64,000 bases of DNA from Fomitopsis serialis (taxonomy: Eukaryota; Basidiomycota; Agaricomycetes; Polyporales; Fomitopsidaceae): NCBI RefSeq assembly GCF_022376445.1, contig NW_025954976.1, positions 186,001-250,000 of the forward strand, read 5' to 3'. A program made the translations under genes and the position numbers. Of this stretch, positions 1-11,017 are shown one piece after another. Each line of letters begins with the position of its first letter. Position 1 is the stretch's first letter. The notes below the pieces were generated by a model. That model searched no databases. It had not been told where the DNA came from and saw only the letters and a program-made list of their open reading frames with translations.

Positions 1-1247
1 TGGGCTGGAAGTTCGCGGGGCGCTAGAAGGGGGTGTCTGATGCGAAGAGCTATCGTTGGACTGTAGGGTCGCAAGTATTCGTTGTAGGAGATCAACGGAA
101 GCAGCATTTGGGTCGGCCTGCAAGTTCTGGTACGACTCGACCACGAAGGCAGCGAGCACAGCTGAGAATAGGGCCGCCTGTACACGTCGACACATGCGCG
201 TAAGTATCAGAGCTCGGGACCATTCCCAGGATCAGCTCACGAAGAGTATGAGGTTGTCCATCTGCAGGTTCCAGGCCTTGAAGAAATGGTCGTCCGCCTG
301 AGACGCTTGATCCACGTACAGTCTCCATACTTCCTTGCTTAATCCAGACTTACGACTGGTCAGCGTACTGATGCAAGAGGGGGGAGAGTTCTCTCACCGA
401 AGCGGGCTCGACGCCAGGATCGGGTATCTAGATAATATATGCGCCCTCAGTATAGGCGACAACGTTCAGACGCAGCCCAAGCTTCTCACCTGTCCTAGAC
501 GACTCATATTCGGTGCCTGCTCAACGTCCGATAGCTCCTCGCGCGACTGCCACAGCTCATAGTAAGGTTCTAGCAGCGTCCACAGACTAAATCCTGGCTC
601 AATACTCACCTCGCTCTCTGAGTGTGCATAGCTTCGGCTCAGCGGTAGCGGGTACCTGAGGGCTTCTGGACGTGTTGACAAGTAGGAAACCGCGCATACA
701 GTCATCGGAGGTTTTACAGCTTGAATCTCGGATCCCACCGGTCCTATGGCGTTGCGTGCGCCCAAGCACTACCACAGTGTCAGTCGATGTCAAGAGTGTC
801 ACATACACAGATGCTCACGCACCGCCACCCTTGGTCAGCTGTACACGACAGCTCATGCGTTGCACTTTTTCTATACTTGTTCGACGCGCATAAAGCATCG
901 CACAGTTGTCACTAGAAGACGGTAGGTATGTAGTAGAAGCAGCTCAAGTCAGAGGACCTTGCGATTCAATAGTTCGGCGCTTGTTTGCCTTTTGTTATCA
1001 ACAGTCGAAGCTAACTGGACTGCCTCGGCACAACCCCCAACACAGGCGACCGTTCTTCGATTAAGACGAATGAGTTGATACAATTGCTATGCGAACATGT
1101 TCAAATAATGATACACTAGGCAGTGACGACCAGGCGACGACGACGACGGAAAGTCGTCCGAAGGATCATATGCTTCTACCAGTAGCTCAACAGGCTCAAC
1201 ACCCACCGCGGTACATACCCGGACCATCACAGGCACCAGCACCGCAT
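1..1247. other. Left-edge stretch without a recognised gene
   Basis: Only short, mutually overlapping open frames occur on both strands. None has a recognisable domain, and none forms a spliced gene that I could follow. The right end is the 3' flank of the formate dehydrogenase gene. I see nothing else in it. Confidence 0.5.
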
Positions 1248-2918
1248 CTACTTCGCGCCATACGCCTTGCTGAAGATCTTGCCGTCCTTGACGATCGTGT
1301 CCTCCGGCCTCTGCGCCTTGCTCTTGAAGTAGTTCTCCAAGATTGCTTCGTGCCCGCGGCGTAGCGCGCCTGCGCGTCGAGCGTCGTGCCCGAGTAGTGC
1401 GGCGTCATGCCGTTGCCGCCCCCGAGCGGGTTCTTCATCTGCCGCCACGGGTGGTCCTTCGGCGCCGGCTGCACGTTCCACACGTCGCCCGCGTACCCGG
1501 CGAGCTGCCCGCTCTTGAGCGCGGCCGCCACCGCGTCGGCGTCGCAGATCGCGCCACGCGCGGTGTTGACGAGGTATGCGCCCTACGGAGGGATGGGTCA
1601 GAAAAACTCGAATGTATGCGTGTCACTTGTAACCGCACCTTTTTGAAGTGCTTGAGCAGGTCAGCGTTCACCAGGCCACGCGTGCCCTCGTGGAGGGGGG
1701 CGTTGACGGTGACGACGTCACACTGCGAGACCATGTCCTTGAGGTCCGCGACCCGGCGCGCGCGCACCTTCTTCTCCGCCTCCGCCGGGAGACTCGCGAA
1801 GTCGTAGTACAGGTGCTCCTTGGTGTCGAACGGCACGAGACGCTCGAGTACGCGGTAGCCAATGCGGCCTGCGCCGATCGTGCCGACGACCTTGCCCTCG
1901 AGGTCGAACGCGGCGCGCGCGATGTCGGACACCTGCCAGTCGCCGCGCTCGATCATCTCGTGCGCGGGCACGAAGTTGCGCACGAGGAGCAGGATGTCCA
2001 TGACGACGTGCTCCGCGACCGAAGTCACGTTGGAACCCGTCACCTCGAGAACGTCGATGTTCTTCTCGGAGGCGGCGATGAGGTCGACATGGTCGGAACC
2101 GACGCCGGCGGTTACACATAGTTTGAGGTTCTTCGCCTAAAAAGGTATGGATACCGTGTCAGCGTAGGTTCACGACATGAGAGGTAGGATGAGTTCTCAA
2201 AGAGAACGTCGTTGATACGAGGAGCGCAGATCCTGCCCGAATGGGTAACTCAGGATTGCGAACGCCCCAGCATTGCGGGGAGCCGCCGGGGCATCGCGCG
2301 CAAACGCCGCATCGCTATCTTAACGATCTGCCGGAGGCGGGGCGCCCGCAGCAACGATGAACTCGACAGAAGGGGACGAAGTAAACGCGGCATAATGTCG
2401 GCAGAAGCAGTACTGACCGTGTTCAGGAGGTCACGGGTAAGGTATCCGGGATGGAAGGGGTGGTGATCACGACTTCAGCCTGTAGACAGACTGCAGATCA
2501 GCGAGTCGGATCAGGCAGGGTGATGTGGGGTATACTCGCATCGACGATGTGCTTAGCGAGGTCGCTGTTGGGGCCCTCTTTGCTGTCGGAAACCTACGGA
2601 GAGTCGAACTGAGGAAGGCGAGTATCCACGGGTACCAAGAGAAACGCACAACGTATTCGTGACCCTGCGACTCGAGCCACTCACGGATACCGAGCTGGTT
2701 CTCGACGGTACCAAGGAGGCGAGGTTCCTGCTTAGCAGCGTCGCCGCCGCGGTAGAAGATGGCGACAATCTTGAGAGCGCGTCAGCTGCGTAGACGCGCA
2801 ATCAGGACACGGCACATCTCACCTTCATGCCCCGACTCCATGGCTGTTGCGGCGTCGCGAAAGAGCGGGCCAAAGGGCGGGAGGACGCGAGGGAGCGGGT
2901 GGCGAGTCTGCTGAACAT
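1248..2918 (-). CDS. FDH1: NAD-dependent formate dehydrogenase, mitochondrial form
   Basis: Oxidises formate to CO2 with NAD+ (D-2-hydroxyacid dehydrogenase family). The start is placed at 2918 because exon 1 (2918-2823) encodes an Arg/Ser-rich, acid-free leader typical of a mitochondrial presequence, ending in MK. Later exons give the family sequence: [20 protein letters not shown], the Rossmann motif [13 protein letters not shown], the substrate Gln in [13 protein letters not shown], the catalytic His in [16 protein letters not shown], and the C-terminus IFSKAYGAK. Introns follow GT-AG, except that one splice best fits a GC-AG donor (GCGAGT) after IVD. The intron at 2417-2137 is about 280 nt, long for this locus. 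Two single-base deletions break the frame, near 2457-2460 (before FHPGY) and near 1341-1348 (before ILENYF). All residues around them are conserved, so sequence error is more likely than a pseudogene. Identification is very secure; exact exon joins are moderately secure. Confidence 0.9.
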
Positions 2919-4435
2919 GGTGAGGACGAGATGCTAAGTGCTTGGATGGAGAGAAGGATGCGGAGGTGGGAGGGTGTTGGGATAGAGACGCTCCACGGCG
3001 CGGCGCATTTTATACGGAGAGGCATTCGGAAGGCTTTCTGGAGTGCCAGGATTAGGACGGGCAGCATCGAGGCTGGACGACATGACCTCACGCGCCATCC
3101 CCGGCTTCTTCCTGCCGTCCTCCATTGCATCACGCCTGACGCGGTCTCGTGACGGCGCCCCCAGCGTCTCCTTCCCTTTCCTGGCCACCCGGTTCGACGC
3201 GAGACACCCCCACGGCCCGCAGACGCCCACCCTCGGGCGGAAACGTGCGGCGGGCGAGCCAACTGCGAGCCTCCCACCGCCCTGGAGCAACACTCTGCCC
3301 GAATCTAACCACATCGGTGAGGACCGTGTCGCCTGCGCGTCGGGAACAGTTCCAGAGGACGAATTCATGCGACATCGGCGCATGCAGACGGGCATGCCAG
3401 GGCTACATGTATCGCAGATGCGCGGTAATGCCCGGACAGAACGCGAAATACTTGACGGAGACAGTTTGTGTGAGAGTAGGAGAACCCTCGGGTGGACGAT
3501 GTGGTGCCCTGCAGGCACTGCAAAGGAAGCCGGCCAATCTGGAGTTGGGGCCAACATTGTCCTGGATTTCCGTTCGAGGCCGATGTCGCCAGTAGCTGGC
3601 ATCATCGCAGATCTAGAGCCGGATACATGTGACATCAAGTCGACATACAATGGTTCCCCGGACAGATGCGGCTAAGTTGCGAGCATTGACCTAGCATGCG
3701 CATTCGTACGTATTATGTTGACTTCTGCCTGAGACAACGTGTACACAAACGAACTGTGCCGAGCGGGAACACCTACCACGCTCAGAATTCGATTGCATCC
3801 ACCGTTGACTTCTGTGAAGTAGTCTCAGAGTCGCGAAATCCGCTCGACCATATTTCCACAACAAGACGTCGAACGGAGGGGCGTTCAAACGCCCAGTACG
3901 TGTTGTCGGGGGTGCTTAATACTAAAGACCGTGTTGGTAGGCAGTACGATGCAGATGATTTGATAGTTGTATGGCAGTCGTGCCAGCAGCGCTCAAACCG
4001 GGCTCCGAGCTCACTAGAGTTTCGGTGAAGCATCGACACTAAGTAAGTTAAGCAGACTCGCGGACGACGAGCAACGCACCTCCCATGGTTGCTCAATCAG
4101 TTCGAGTAATGCAGGATTGTGACCATTGCACGGCATTGCGGGCGACATGCACAGCGTCGTTTGTGGAAGCGTCCAAGAAACGGCAAGGAAATGCAAGAAG
4201 GGTCTGAGCAGAGCTCGCGAGGGCACGCAGTACTGAGACGGACATCGTATCAGTAGTGGTGCCGCATGGGCCGAGTCATTGGCAGTATGCTGGGATAAGT
4301 CCTAGAGTCGTGCACTTGCACGCCCTTTTGAACATCAGTAAACATATTGAATTGTACTGCGGGTTCCCGATCGTCGTCACAGCCGCCGATACGAGCCTAC
4401 GGTAGAATCAGCCTCAGCCTGAGCCACCGGTGCTT
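2919..4435. other. FDH upstream region and gene-free stretch
   Basis: This stretch holds the FDH promoter side and the approach to the inverted-duplication domain. A 210-codon open frame on the plus strand (3043-3675) has no recognisable domain and is overlapped by similar-length frames in other phases, as expected in GC-rich DNA. I do not call it a gene. Nothing else is recognised. Confidence 0.5.
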
Positions 4436-4463
4436 AGACGCCGACTGCACGGGCCAGGCGCCT
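4436..4463 (+). promoter_or_regulatory. Family A upstream inverted-repeat box (A1)
   Basis: AGACGCC, a 14-base spacer, then GGCGCCTA, about 140 bp before the A1 ATG. It is followed by a CTTTGTCT-type pyrimidine stretch that recurs at several other family A genes. A candidate transcription-factor site, inferred from its recurrence. Confidence 0.6.
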
Positions 4464-4604
4464 ATTCTTGCCTTTGTCTCTCCGTCGTCTCTTCCATCCG
4501 CCACTCACTCTTTCACTCACCACCAGTCGACACCGACTGGACACGACAACGTCAGAGCAACGCACAGCCGATCGATATCATCACTACTCTTGTCCGATCG
4601 CACG

Positions 4605-5553
4605 ATGTTCTCGATGCGACTCTTCCAGCCGACCATCCCAACGGCACGTCGATGGTAGACGTAATCAGAGAAATGTCGAGGAAACCCAAGCCTCGCTATC
4701 TCGAATGCATACCAGCTACCTTCGCGCAGCCGACGCCTTGCCATACTCAACTCGAGGAGCGGGCAAATTCGCGGCGATCCTTGATGGTGAATGGGACGCG
4801 TACGACGGTGGCGTGCGGGCTGCAAACACAAAATAAAGCGGTCAACCAAGGCCATGCGGTAAGAGGACATTAGCAAACTGCTTTATGATCTGTGCTTACC
4901 TGATGATTGTATGCGAAGGAGGTGTCTACACGACATGGCCTCCAGTTTTATCGATCCAAGATGTTCAACGTTCGGCGGAGCCACTGAACTCGCAGTACTG
5001 GTCCACTGTGTCGGTAGGTACCATGGCTATGCTGGTTGCTGCACGTTGGTGACTTTGAGTGCATAGGCATATGACAATGTGGAGACAGCACGTACGATGG
5101 GACTGGCAAATGCCCAGACAACTACCGCACAAGGTGGCGGGGTCGCTCAGCTGGGGCAGTGGCACTCGAACCAGCGCAAGCGCGCCTTCCATGCGTTTGA
5201 AAAACTCGCAACAGCGCGTCTATTGGCGCAGGAGACGGAGAAGGGGATCTACTCCTTCGGGACATCATGGATTCACACTCGCCGCTGCAGCTCAAGATGC
5301 CGAGAAGAGTCTGCAAAGTCGGATGCCAGGCCCAAGGCGGCATAAACATCGCACCACCTGTGCAGATGCCTGCATCGATCGTGCCACAACGCCCTGGGAG
5401 GAATGGGCACCACAGGCGACCTCCACCCCGCGTCTGAGCCCAGCATCCTCGGGAACATTGCTCAGCCCTGAGGAAGACTGGGTGCCGCTATCAACATTGA
5501 CACCTCGTCCAAGCTGTTCATACGGCCAGCAGAAAGGGGGAGTGATGGAGTAG
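4605..5553 (+). pseudogene. Family A member A1 (frame-broken copy)
   Basis: Lineage-specific family of unknown function. Exon 1 (4605-4858) encodes the N-terminal box beginning MFSMRLF. Exon 2 (4919-5013) encodes VYTTWPP. Exon 3 (from about 5066) encodes the helical segment NQRKRAFHAFEKLATARLLA and a tail with ATSTPRLSPASSGTLLSP. The partner A1' (40906-39983) is fully open, and A1 follows it closely. A1 has apparent single-base deletions near 4629, 4768, 5246 and 5270 and a two-base loss near 4832, several of them in short homopolymers. As read it cannot make the full protein. Because neighbouring housekeeping genes show the same kind of lesion, A1 may be intact in the real genome. The start is supported by the upstream box and by alignment to the other members. 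Confidence 0.6.
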
Positions 5554-5943
5554 GAGGTACGCCGTTGTGATGTCAATTTGTAGAAGTGAAATGCTGACGA
5601 CTCGTGGGCAGTTGACCGCAGATGTGGAATTCGCGGAGGAAAGTGGACGTGTGATGGAGCACGTTGTTGACGGTGGTAACGTCGCTGTTGTATGTGTATA
5701 CGTGCGTGCGATCGGTTGTATTTGATAAGGCATTGTGTAGGGGCGAACTTGGACCTGTACGTGCAGAGAATGGATGTCGGAAGTAGGGAAACGCTGTAAA
5801 GAATCGGACCGTCGTCTTGTACTGTTTATGGAAAGCCCTTGGACCTGTCCTGCATCGTTTGGGCTGGACGTATGGCACAGAATGTCATTTGCACTGGTCG
5901 TCCACCTTGGCATGGCGTAGCGCAGCTCTCGTCACTGACATGT

Positions 5944-5967
5944 AGACGCTGGCCACATAAAGGCGCC
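5944..5967 (+). promoter_or_regulatory. Family A upstream inverted-repeat box (A2)
   Basis: AGACGCT, a spacer of 11, then GGCGCC, about 185 bp before the A2 ATG. It matches the box of the mirror copy A2' (39597-39620). Confidence 0.55.
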
Positions 5968-6151
5968 CGACCTGAGCGCGTACTTGTCTCTTGCCTTTCA
6001 TCTTGAACCGCTCATCGTCCAACATTTTCCCCGACTAAAGGAGTACAGCAGCACCTATCACCTCGGATTCGATAAATACACGTGTAAGTTCTCGTGGATC
6101 ACATACCTGTGCGCTCGACACGAGACTGAAGTCGCTGTTCCAGTCTTTGCG

Positions 6152-7297
6152 ATGTTTTCGTTTCGACTCTTCCTCGCAGACACCCCCTACGCGTCTGCAG
6201 CCGACATAGTCAGAGAGATGACAAGAAAGCCGAAGCGTTACTTGGAGTGTAGACCGTTGGTCTTCGCGCAGCCGACACCCGAGTACACGGAAGGAAAGAA
6301 ATTTGCGGCAATCCTGGACAATGACTGGGAGCCGCACGAGGGTCGGGTCCAGCCTGCGAATACAAACACACTAACGGTCAGCGGAGGCCATCAGGTGAGT
6401 GAAGGGCAACGGTGGACCGTTAGTGGGCTTGTGCTCACCTGCGATGCGAAGGCGTGTGGCGTTGTCTACACGACATGGCCGCCGATGCTATCGGCGCAAG
6501 AAGGGCAGACGTCGCATGATCTAGCCCAACAGGCATACCAGACTGCAGCGGGCGTATGTTATTATCGGTGACTGTTGCCTACTGCGTCGAACTGATCTTC
6601 TGATCTTGCACAGATCGCGGGTACTTGCAGCGGGGAAAATCTTGGATACAGCCATCCGCTGTACGGACAAGCACATGGCGCCTCCTATGGAACGCAACAA
6701 GTCCACCCGAACGTACATCGCGACGAAGAAAGGCAATACGCATTCAACCGAGTGCGCCACCTGGTCGCCGCGCGCGTACGCGCAAATGAAGTCGAGGACC
6801 GTTTCCTCAGGGAGACGATGAATGTTGTTCTGGCGGCCGCAGAGCTAGACGCCTCCGCGGAGAGGGCCCTTGACGCGGGCAGCATCCCCATCCAACCAGA
6901 GAAAGCAGCCCTACGCGCGCATATAGACCGACCCGCCCCAGTCTTGAGTTCGGTCGACAGCTCGACGTCACGCGCGACGTCCAATTCGCACCCGAGCCCC
7001 GCGTCACCGTCGACGCTCAGTCCAATGTCAGAATGGGAGCCGTTGGCTACGTCGACCCCGCGTCCTGAACACCTTTGTGGCAGCGACAGGGCTGGATATC
7101 AGGCGACGAAAGCTCAAGTGAGATTGCGTATTTTGTGTGTATGGTCGGAAGCTGACGACTGCGTCCCGGCAAGTCCAACTATTGATGGACAGGCCTACCG
7201 AGCTTGGGATACAGCAGCGGAGCTGCTCCGAATTGAAGGATGGGGATTGCCGAGGGGAGAGGCGCATGGACGTTCAAAACAGGTTGGCCACGAATAA
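6152..7297 (+). CDS. Family A member A2, intact three-exon gene of unknown function
   Basis: Exons 6152-6394, 6452-6553 and 6614-7297 join in phase 0 to give 342 residues. Residues 1-81 form the N-terminal box: MFSFRLFLADTPYASAADIV, then RYLECRPLVFAQPTP, then FAAILDNDWE. Exon 2 carries VVYTTWPPMLSAQ. Exon 3 carries a predicted helical segment (FNRVRHLVAARVRANEVEDR, FLRETMNVVLAAAELD) and a Ser/Pro-rich tail ending with WEPLATSTPRP. Unlike its partner A2' it reads on for about 60 residues past that motif. Intron 1 has the conserved branch-point box GTGCTCACCT. There is no signal peptide, membrane segment or known catalytic motif. The mirrored copy A2' keeps the same exon lengths (81 and 34 codons), which strongly supports the model. 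Upstream open sequence conserved with A2' is treated as 5' leader because the promoter box and all relatives point to the ATG at MF. Confidence 0.75.
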
Positions 7298-7850
7298 TGC
7301 AGGTCGAAAGTGTACACGTAGATAGGGGTTCCGCGTTTTTAGGAAATGGTCCAGGCACCAAGCTTGAATCTACGTTTCTTCGAGCGTCTTCAGGCCAGGC
7401 GCAGTAGGTAAGCATCAACGCAGATGCTTTGCGCCTTGCCACTAGGGCATCCAAATCTATTGCCACGGATTGAAGCCATCGCGGACGAGCGAACCCCATA
7501 ACTGTCGTTCGCCGTCCACCTATCCTCCTGGTGGCGCCCAACACCAGCAGACCGCCCCTACGTGCATCCAGCACTAAAGGGTCCGGGGGTGGTATGCCGG
7601 CATCACGCGCCGCCACAAAGATAAGTTATGCAGCTAAGCCACAACCGCGTAAGCGCCATTTCAACAAAGGCGGCGCTCGTCCGTGGCCTCGTTCTTGTAG
7701 TCGTCTTCCCACTTCCTCGCTCCCGCTGCCTATTCGCTCATACCTATCAAGGCACCACATACGCGTCAACAGACCTAGAGAACGCAGATCAACAACATGC
7801 AAGACTATAGACCGAGCGTGAGTGTCTAATTGGTCGACTTACCCTGCGAC

Positions 7851-7873
7851 GCGATCGTTCAATTGCGATCGTC
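7851..7873 (+). promoter_or_regulatory. Family B upstream palindromic box (B1)
   Basis: A CGATCG-TTCAATTG-CGATCG-type inverted repeat centred about 212 bp before the B1 ATG. The same box lies 212 bp before B1' (37586-37609) and near the two other B-like blocks (17333-17356 and 27431-27450). Candidate regulatory site, from recurrence and constant spacing. Confidence 0.5.
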
Positions 7874-8073
7874 TAGCACACGACAGCCCTGACGTACGGC
7901 AAGATACACATGCCTCCTCGAGGCTTGAAGCCTAGTCGAGGGACTCTTCGCATTGAACAAGGAGGATTCCGTCCTCGATATCCTCAACGGCCACAAGACG
8001 GACCAAATACGGGGTAAATTCGTCTTGCACGAGCACCTGGTTCCCGCAATCATTTGACAGCTCGCCTTACAGG

Positions 8074-8628
8074 ATGTCATCTATAAACACAAGTAAATTC
8101 ACGGGCGGCGAAGGCCATTTAGTAAGCCAGAGCACTGCATCGTTCGTGAATGGACTCGTGCTTACCTGTGGTGTGGCGTAGGCTCAGGACGGCTTCGCAT
8201 CGCGCTTACATCGATGGAGAGGCAATTTGGCACCGCGGCCTGCTTCATGGGACAGAACCGGCTTGCAGATGGGTGCAAATGTCGGATACTCGGGCGACTG
8301 TCAGATGGTGAGTCGCTTCACCCCGACGAGTCCTCCAATCGTCTGAATACCATGAAACAGGCTGTCACTGGCGGTGTGCCCGTGAATCCGAAGTCCGAGG
8401 CCGGGCTTGAACATGTCTCGATAGCCAGATCTAGCTCATCCCACGTCCACCATCCAGCACGATGTCACACTAGACGAAGAGTTTCTACGCGTTGCGATGG
8501 ACCAAGCATTGGGCGGCATAGCACGGGCGGCGCTCGTCGAAGAGGTTGCAGCGAGCTCCAAGGCGTCCTCAGGCCCGACGTCACCATCCAATGACGATGA
8601 GGTCTGCGGGCTCAAGGCGCGTCTCTGA
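8074..8628 (+). CDS. Family B member B1, small four-exon gene of unknown function
   Basis: Exons 8074-8121 (16 codons, MSSINTSKFTGGEGHL), 8182-8307 (42 codons, with PASWDRTGLQMGANVGYSGD), 8361-8414 (18 codons, with PVNPKSEAGLEH) and 8458-8628 (56 codons, ending CGLKARL) join in phase 0 to 132 residues. The last exon has the acidic helix LDEEFLRVAMDQALGGIARA followed by EEVAASSKASSGPTSPS. This resembles the FLRD..D..LAAAAQDA helix of family A and suggests distant kinship. The partner B1' has the same exon lengths except two extra codons in exon 3, and the same reading frame throughout. That is the main evidence that this fragmented gene is real. No known domain was recognised; function unknown. 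Confidence 0.65.
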
Positions 8629-9320
8629 GTTTTCTCCGCGAGTACTTCGTCGCCAAACCGCGTGGGGCGGATCCGGTGGGACGGCTTGAGGCTGGCTGCG
8701 GTCACGGAGACGTAGACGGAGAGGTGCACACAACGATAGGAGAGGATAGTCCTGGAGCCAGAGTAGCCATGGAGGGACCAGCATCGCGGCGACGGACGAG
8801 CCAATGCTACAGGGCTCTGCGCGCGTGGGAGCTTGCTCTTTTATTGGTGCACGAACGGGTCGATCGGCATGGCCCTTGGGGAGACACCATTGTCTGTTGA
8901 ACTGTCTACATTGTCATTTCACCGCTTTTCACATTGCATAGATCATCTGCATACCATGACTCCGAACTGCGCTCGAACATTTCCCCAAGAGTCCCGATGG
9001 CGCATGGTTAGTGGATGGTCCATGGTTCGTGGATGGTCCCCGGGGGCAAGTGATTCGGTGGCCAGGCTTGACGAGCGTTAGTCAGCGTCGCAAGGGCAGC
9101 GAGAGCGGTGTTCACCAACATTCCGGGCGACGAAGTAAGAACACCGGGGCCTGAGCGGGGCTCGCGAAGGTACGCAGCGTCGAGATGGGCATCGTACAGG
9201 ACAGGCCGCTGAGGTCGCCTGTGCCACCGGTGTGCCACTCCGAGCCGGGCCACACCCGACTGTTATGATCCAGGCTGATCCAGCGGCTCAGTGGCTGAGC
9301 CGGACCGTGTCGCCACCGAT

Positions 9321-9369
9321 GCGACGCGTCACGACTGTACAGCACCTGGGCCGCGTGTCTACCAACCAT
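9321..9369. repeat. Block-boundary repeat, copy 1
   Basis: Contains GTCACGACTGTACAGCACC followed by CTACCAACCAT. Related copies occur at 18703-18747 (same orientation) and at 25941-26010 and 36086-36133 (reverse orientation). It lies between the B block and the E block and marks block ends in both arms. Confidence 0.6.
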
Positions 9370-9599
9370 CATGCACATATTGGCGGCCGACACGCATCTA
9401 TGTATGCTTGATTTATGTGCTGGTGCAGCACCACCGTCGCCCACCCGACAGATATCCGTCCTATGTTCTGATCCGGATGCTACAGCTGGATGCGCTCGTT
9501 ATCGAGGAACTCACACACTGCATCTCGAAATCCAGAGCACAGACATGACTTTGCCTCGAAGGCCTGAAATTAGCGACCTCGAATTAACGATACGTAGGT

Positions 9600-10460
9600 G
9601 CGCTGCATAGTATGGCAAGTGTCGGGGGCCAGCGTATAGCAGCTGGCGTGGACGACATCGCGCACTGCGGGCGCAGAACCAAATCACGCAAGTATAACCG
9701 GTCGCGGTACTCGTCGTATGCAGCATCCCCAGTGGGAGGAATGCGGAATGATAAGCCTGCATTAATGCGGTGGGGACCTGGGCCTGGTGTGCTCATAAAT
9801 TGCCCCCAATTTGCGTCGGACGGCGAGGGACTTAAACCGTCTACGCAGTTTGGAATATCGCAGTACTTGCTGCGACAGTTCATTGTCCATGTTCACTTCT
9901 ACATAAGATCATTTTCTACACCAGCCAGTTCCTACGTACAGGATGTATGAAGCTGCGTTGAGCAATCCGACTACAGCGTCCACTGTGTACGTCCCGTCGG
10001 GGATCACTCTGCTCGTCAGGACTACGATGTCTCCCAGTGAGCGGAATTGCATCCCGGGCGTAAACTTCGTTCCTTGTGGCTGATGGATAACGGATGCCCA
10101 GCCAGCACTCGCTCTGAATCTGAGGGCTAAGCACTGGTGATTGTACTTCCACATGTCGCTCCAGCAACTTGAAGGCGCATCTCGCCATGACTTCATACCG
10201 TATCGCAGCACAACTCACCTTTGGCTACAAGGGCCGCGTAAGAACAAATATGATGTTCGTCGATGAGTATAAACGAGTTCAGTGTGAGATGTGTGCGTTT
10301 GGGGAACCCCAGAATGCTCCGACAAAGAAAGGGCATTGAAAGCGCAAGCCTAGGACTCGAGTCAAACGCAACAGGGAACATACGTATCGCGTTCATGATC
10401 GTTGACGGCGTTGAAACGTGGCGAGTGTCCCCGCCCGCGTGCATCGCGTGCATGAGCTAT
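9600..10460 (-). other. Conserved E block, possible minus-strand gene (left arm)
   Basis: Two stretches keep a protein-like minus-strand frame in both arms. The first contains VIPDGTYTVDAVVGLL and NAASYILYVGTG. The second contains DAAYDEYRDRLYLRDLVLR and TYREFEVANFRPSR. The partner block at 35030-35960 has the same phrases with substitutions on the plus strand. I could not join them into one convincing spliced gene. In the upstream part (MHAMHAGGDTRHVS) the right copy has an in-frame stop. The opposite-strand frame is also well conserved, so coding direction is not proven. It may be a real gene running opposite to the A, B and C genes, or its remains. Confidence 0.4.
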
Positions 10461-11017
10461 CGACAGCGCCGTAAGTTGCTGAACAGCCTGCACTACTCAC
10501 GACTTGGGGCCACGTCCGAGTCGTAGTAGCATCATCGATAGCGATACTCGGGTTATCACCGAGTCCACTTGTGTGACAGTGTACCAGGCCGGGGTGACGT
10601 CCTCGAGGAAAGATACTGCAGGGGGACAACTTGCACATCTATCGGCGTTGAGACAGTATCACATTTGTGCGCTGTCAGTCAAGCCTCAACAAGAGAATGA
10701 AGAGCGCTTACATACTGGGTTTCTTTTGTTCGGTTTCGCACCGCACTGAATAACGGAATAAGCTCAATGCATAATGCACAGTTGCCACTCGAGGCGCGTG
10801 GCTTGAGCGCTTGACCTGCCACCAGACGCTCAAGCGTGCAGCGTCGCGTCGCAGTCCATCGAAGTTGATCTTGCCACTCACCGAAGTTCGTCGCGTTCAC
10901 TCCCCACATACCACCACTTTAAATTCTGGTCCGACATCCGGACACGAGTGTCAACCGATGAACGTCTTCAACCAGAGCTCGATTCAAGTTCCCACCGTTA
11001 ACGACCTGGGTCTCGTA

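Noticed and set aside
3043..3675. A 210-codon plus-strand open frame upstream of FDH
   Set aside because: No domain, no partner, and several long overlapping frames in other phases, as expected by chance in GC-rich DNA.
5984..6151. An in-frame extension of A2 upstream to 5984
   Set aside because: The ATG at MF is shared by all relatives and lies at a constant distance from the promoter box. Conservation of the extension with A2' is explained by the arms being duplicates.
10679..10909. Minus-strand 76-codon frame between the E block and C1
   Set aside because: The right-arm counterpart lacks about 35 bp and has a stop early in the frame. The segment is better read as the region upstream of C1.
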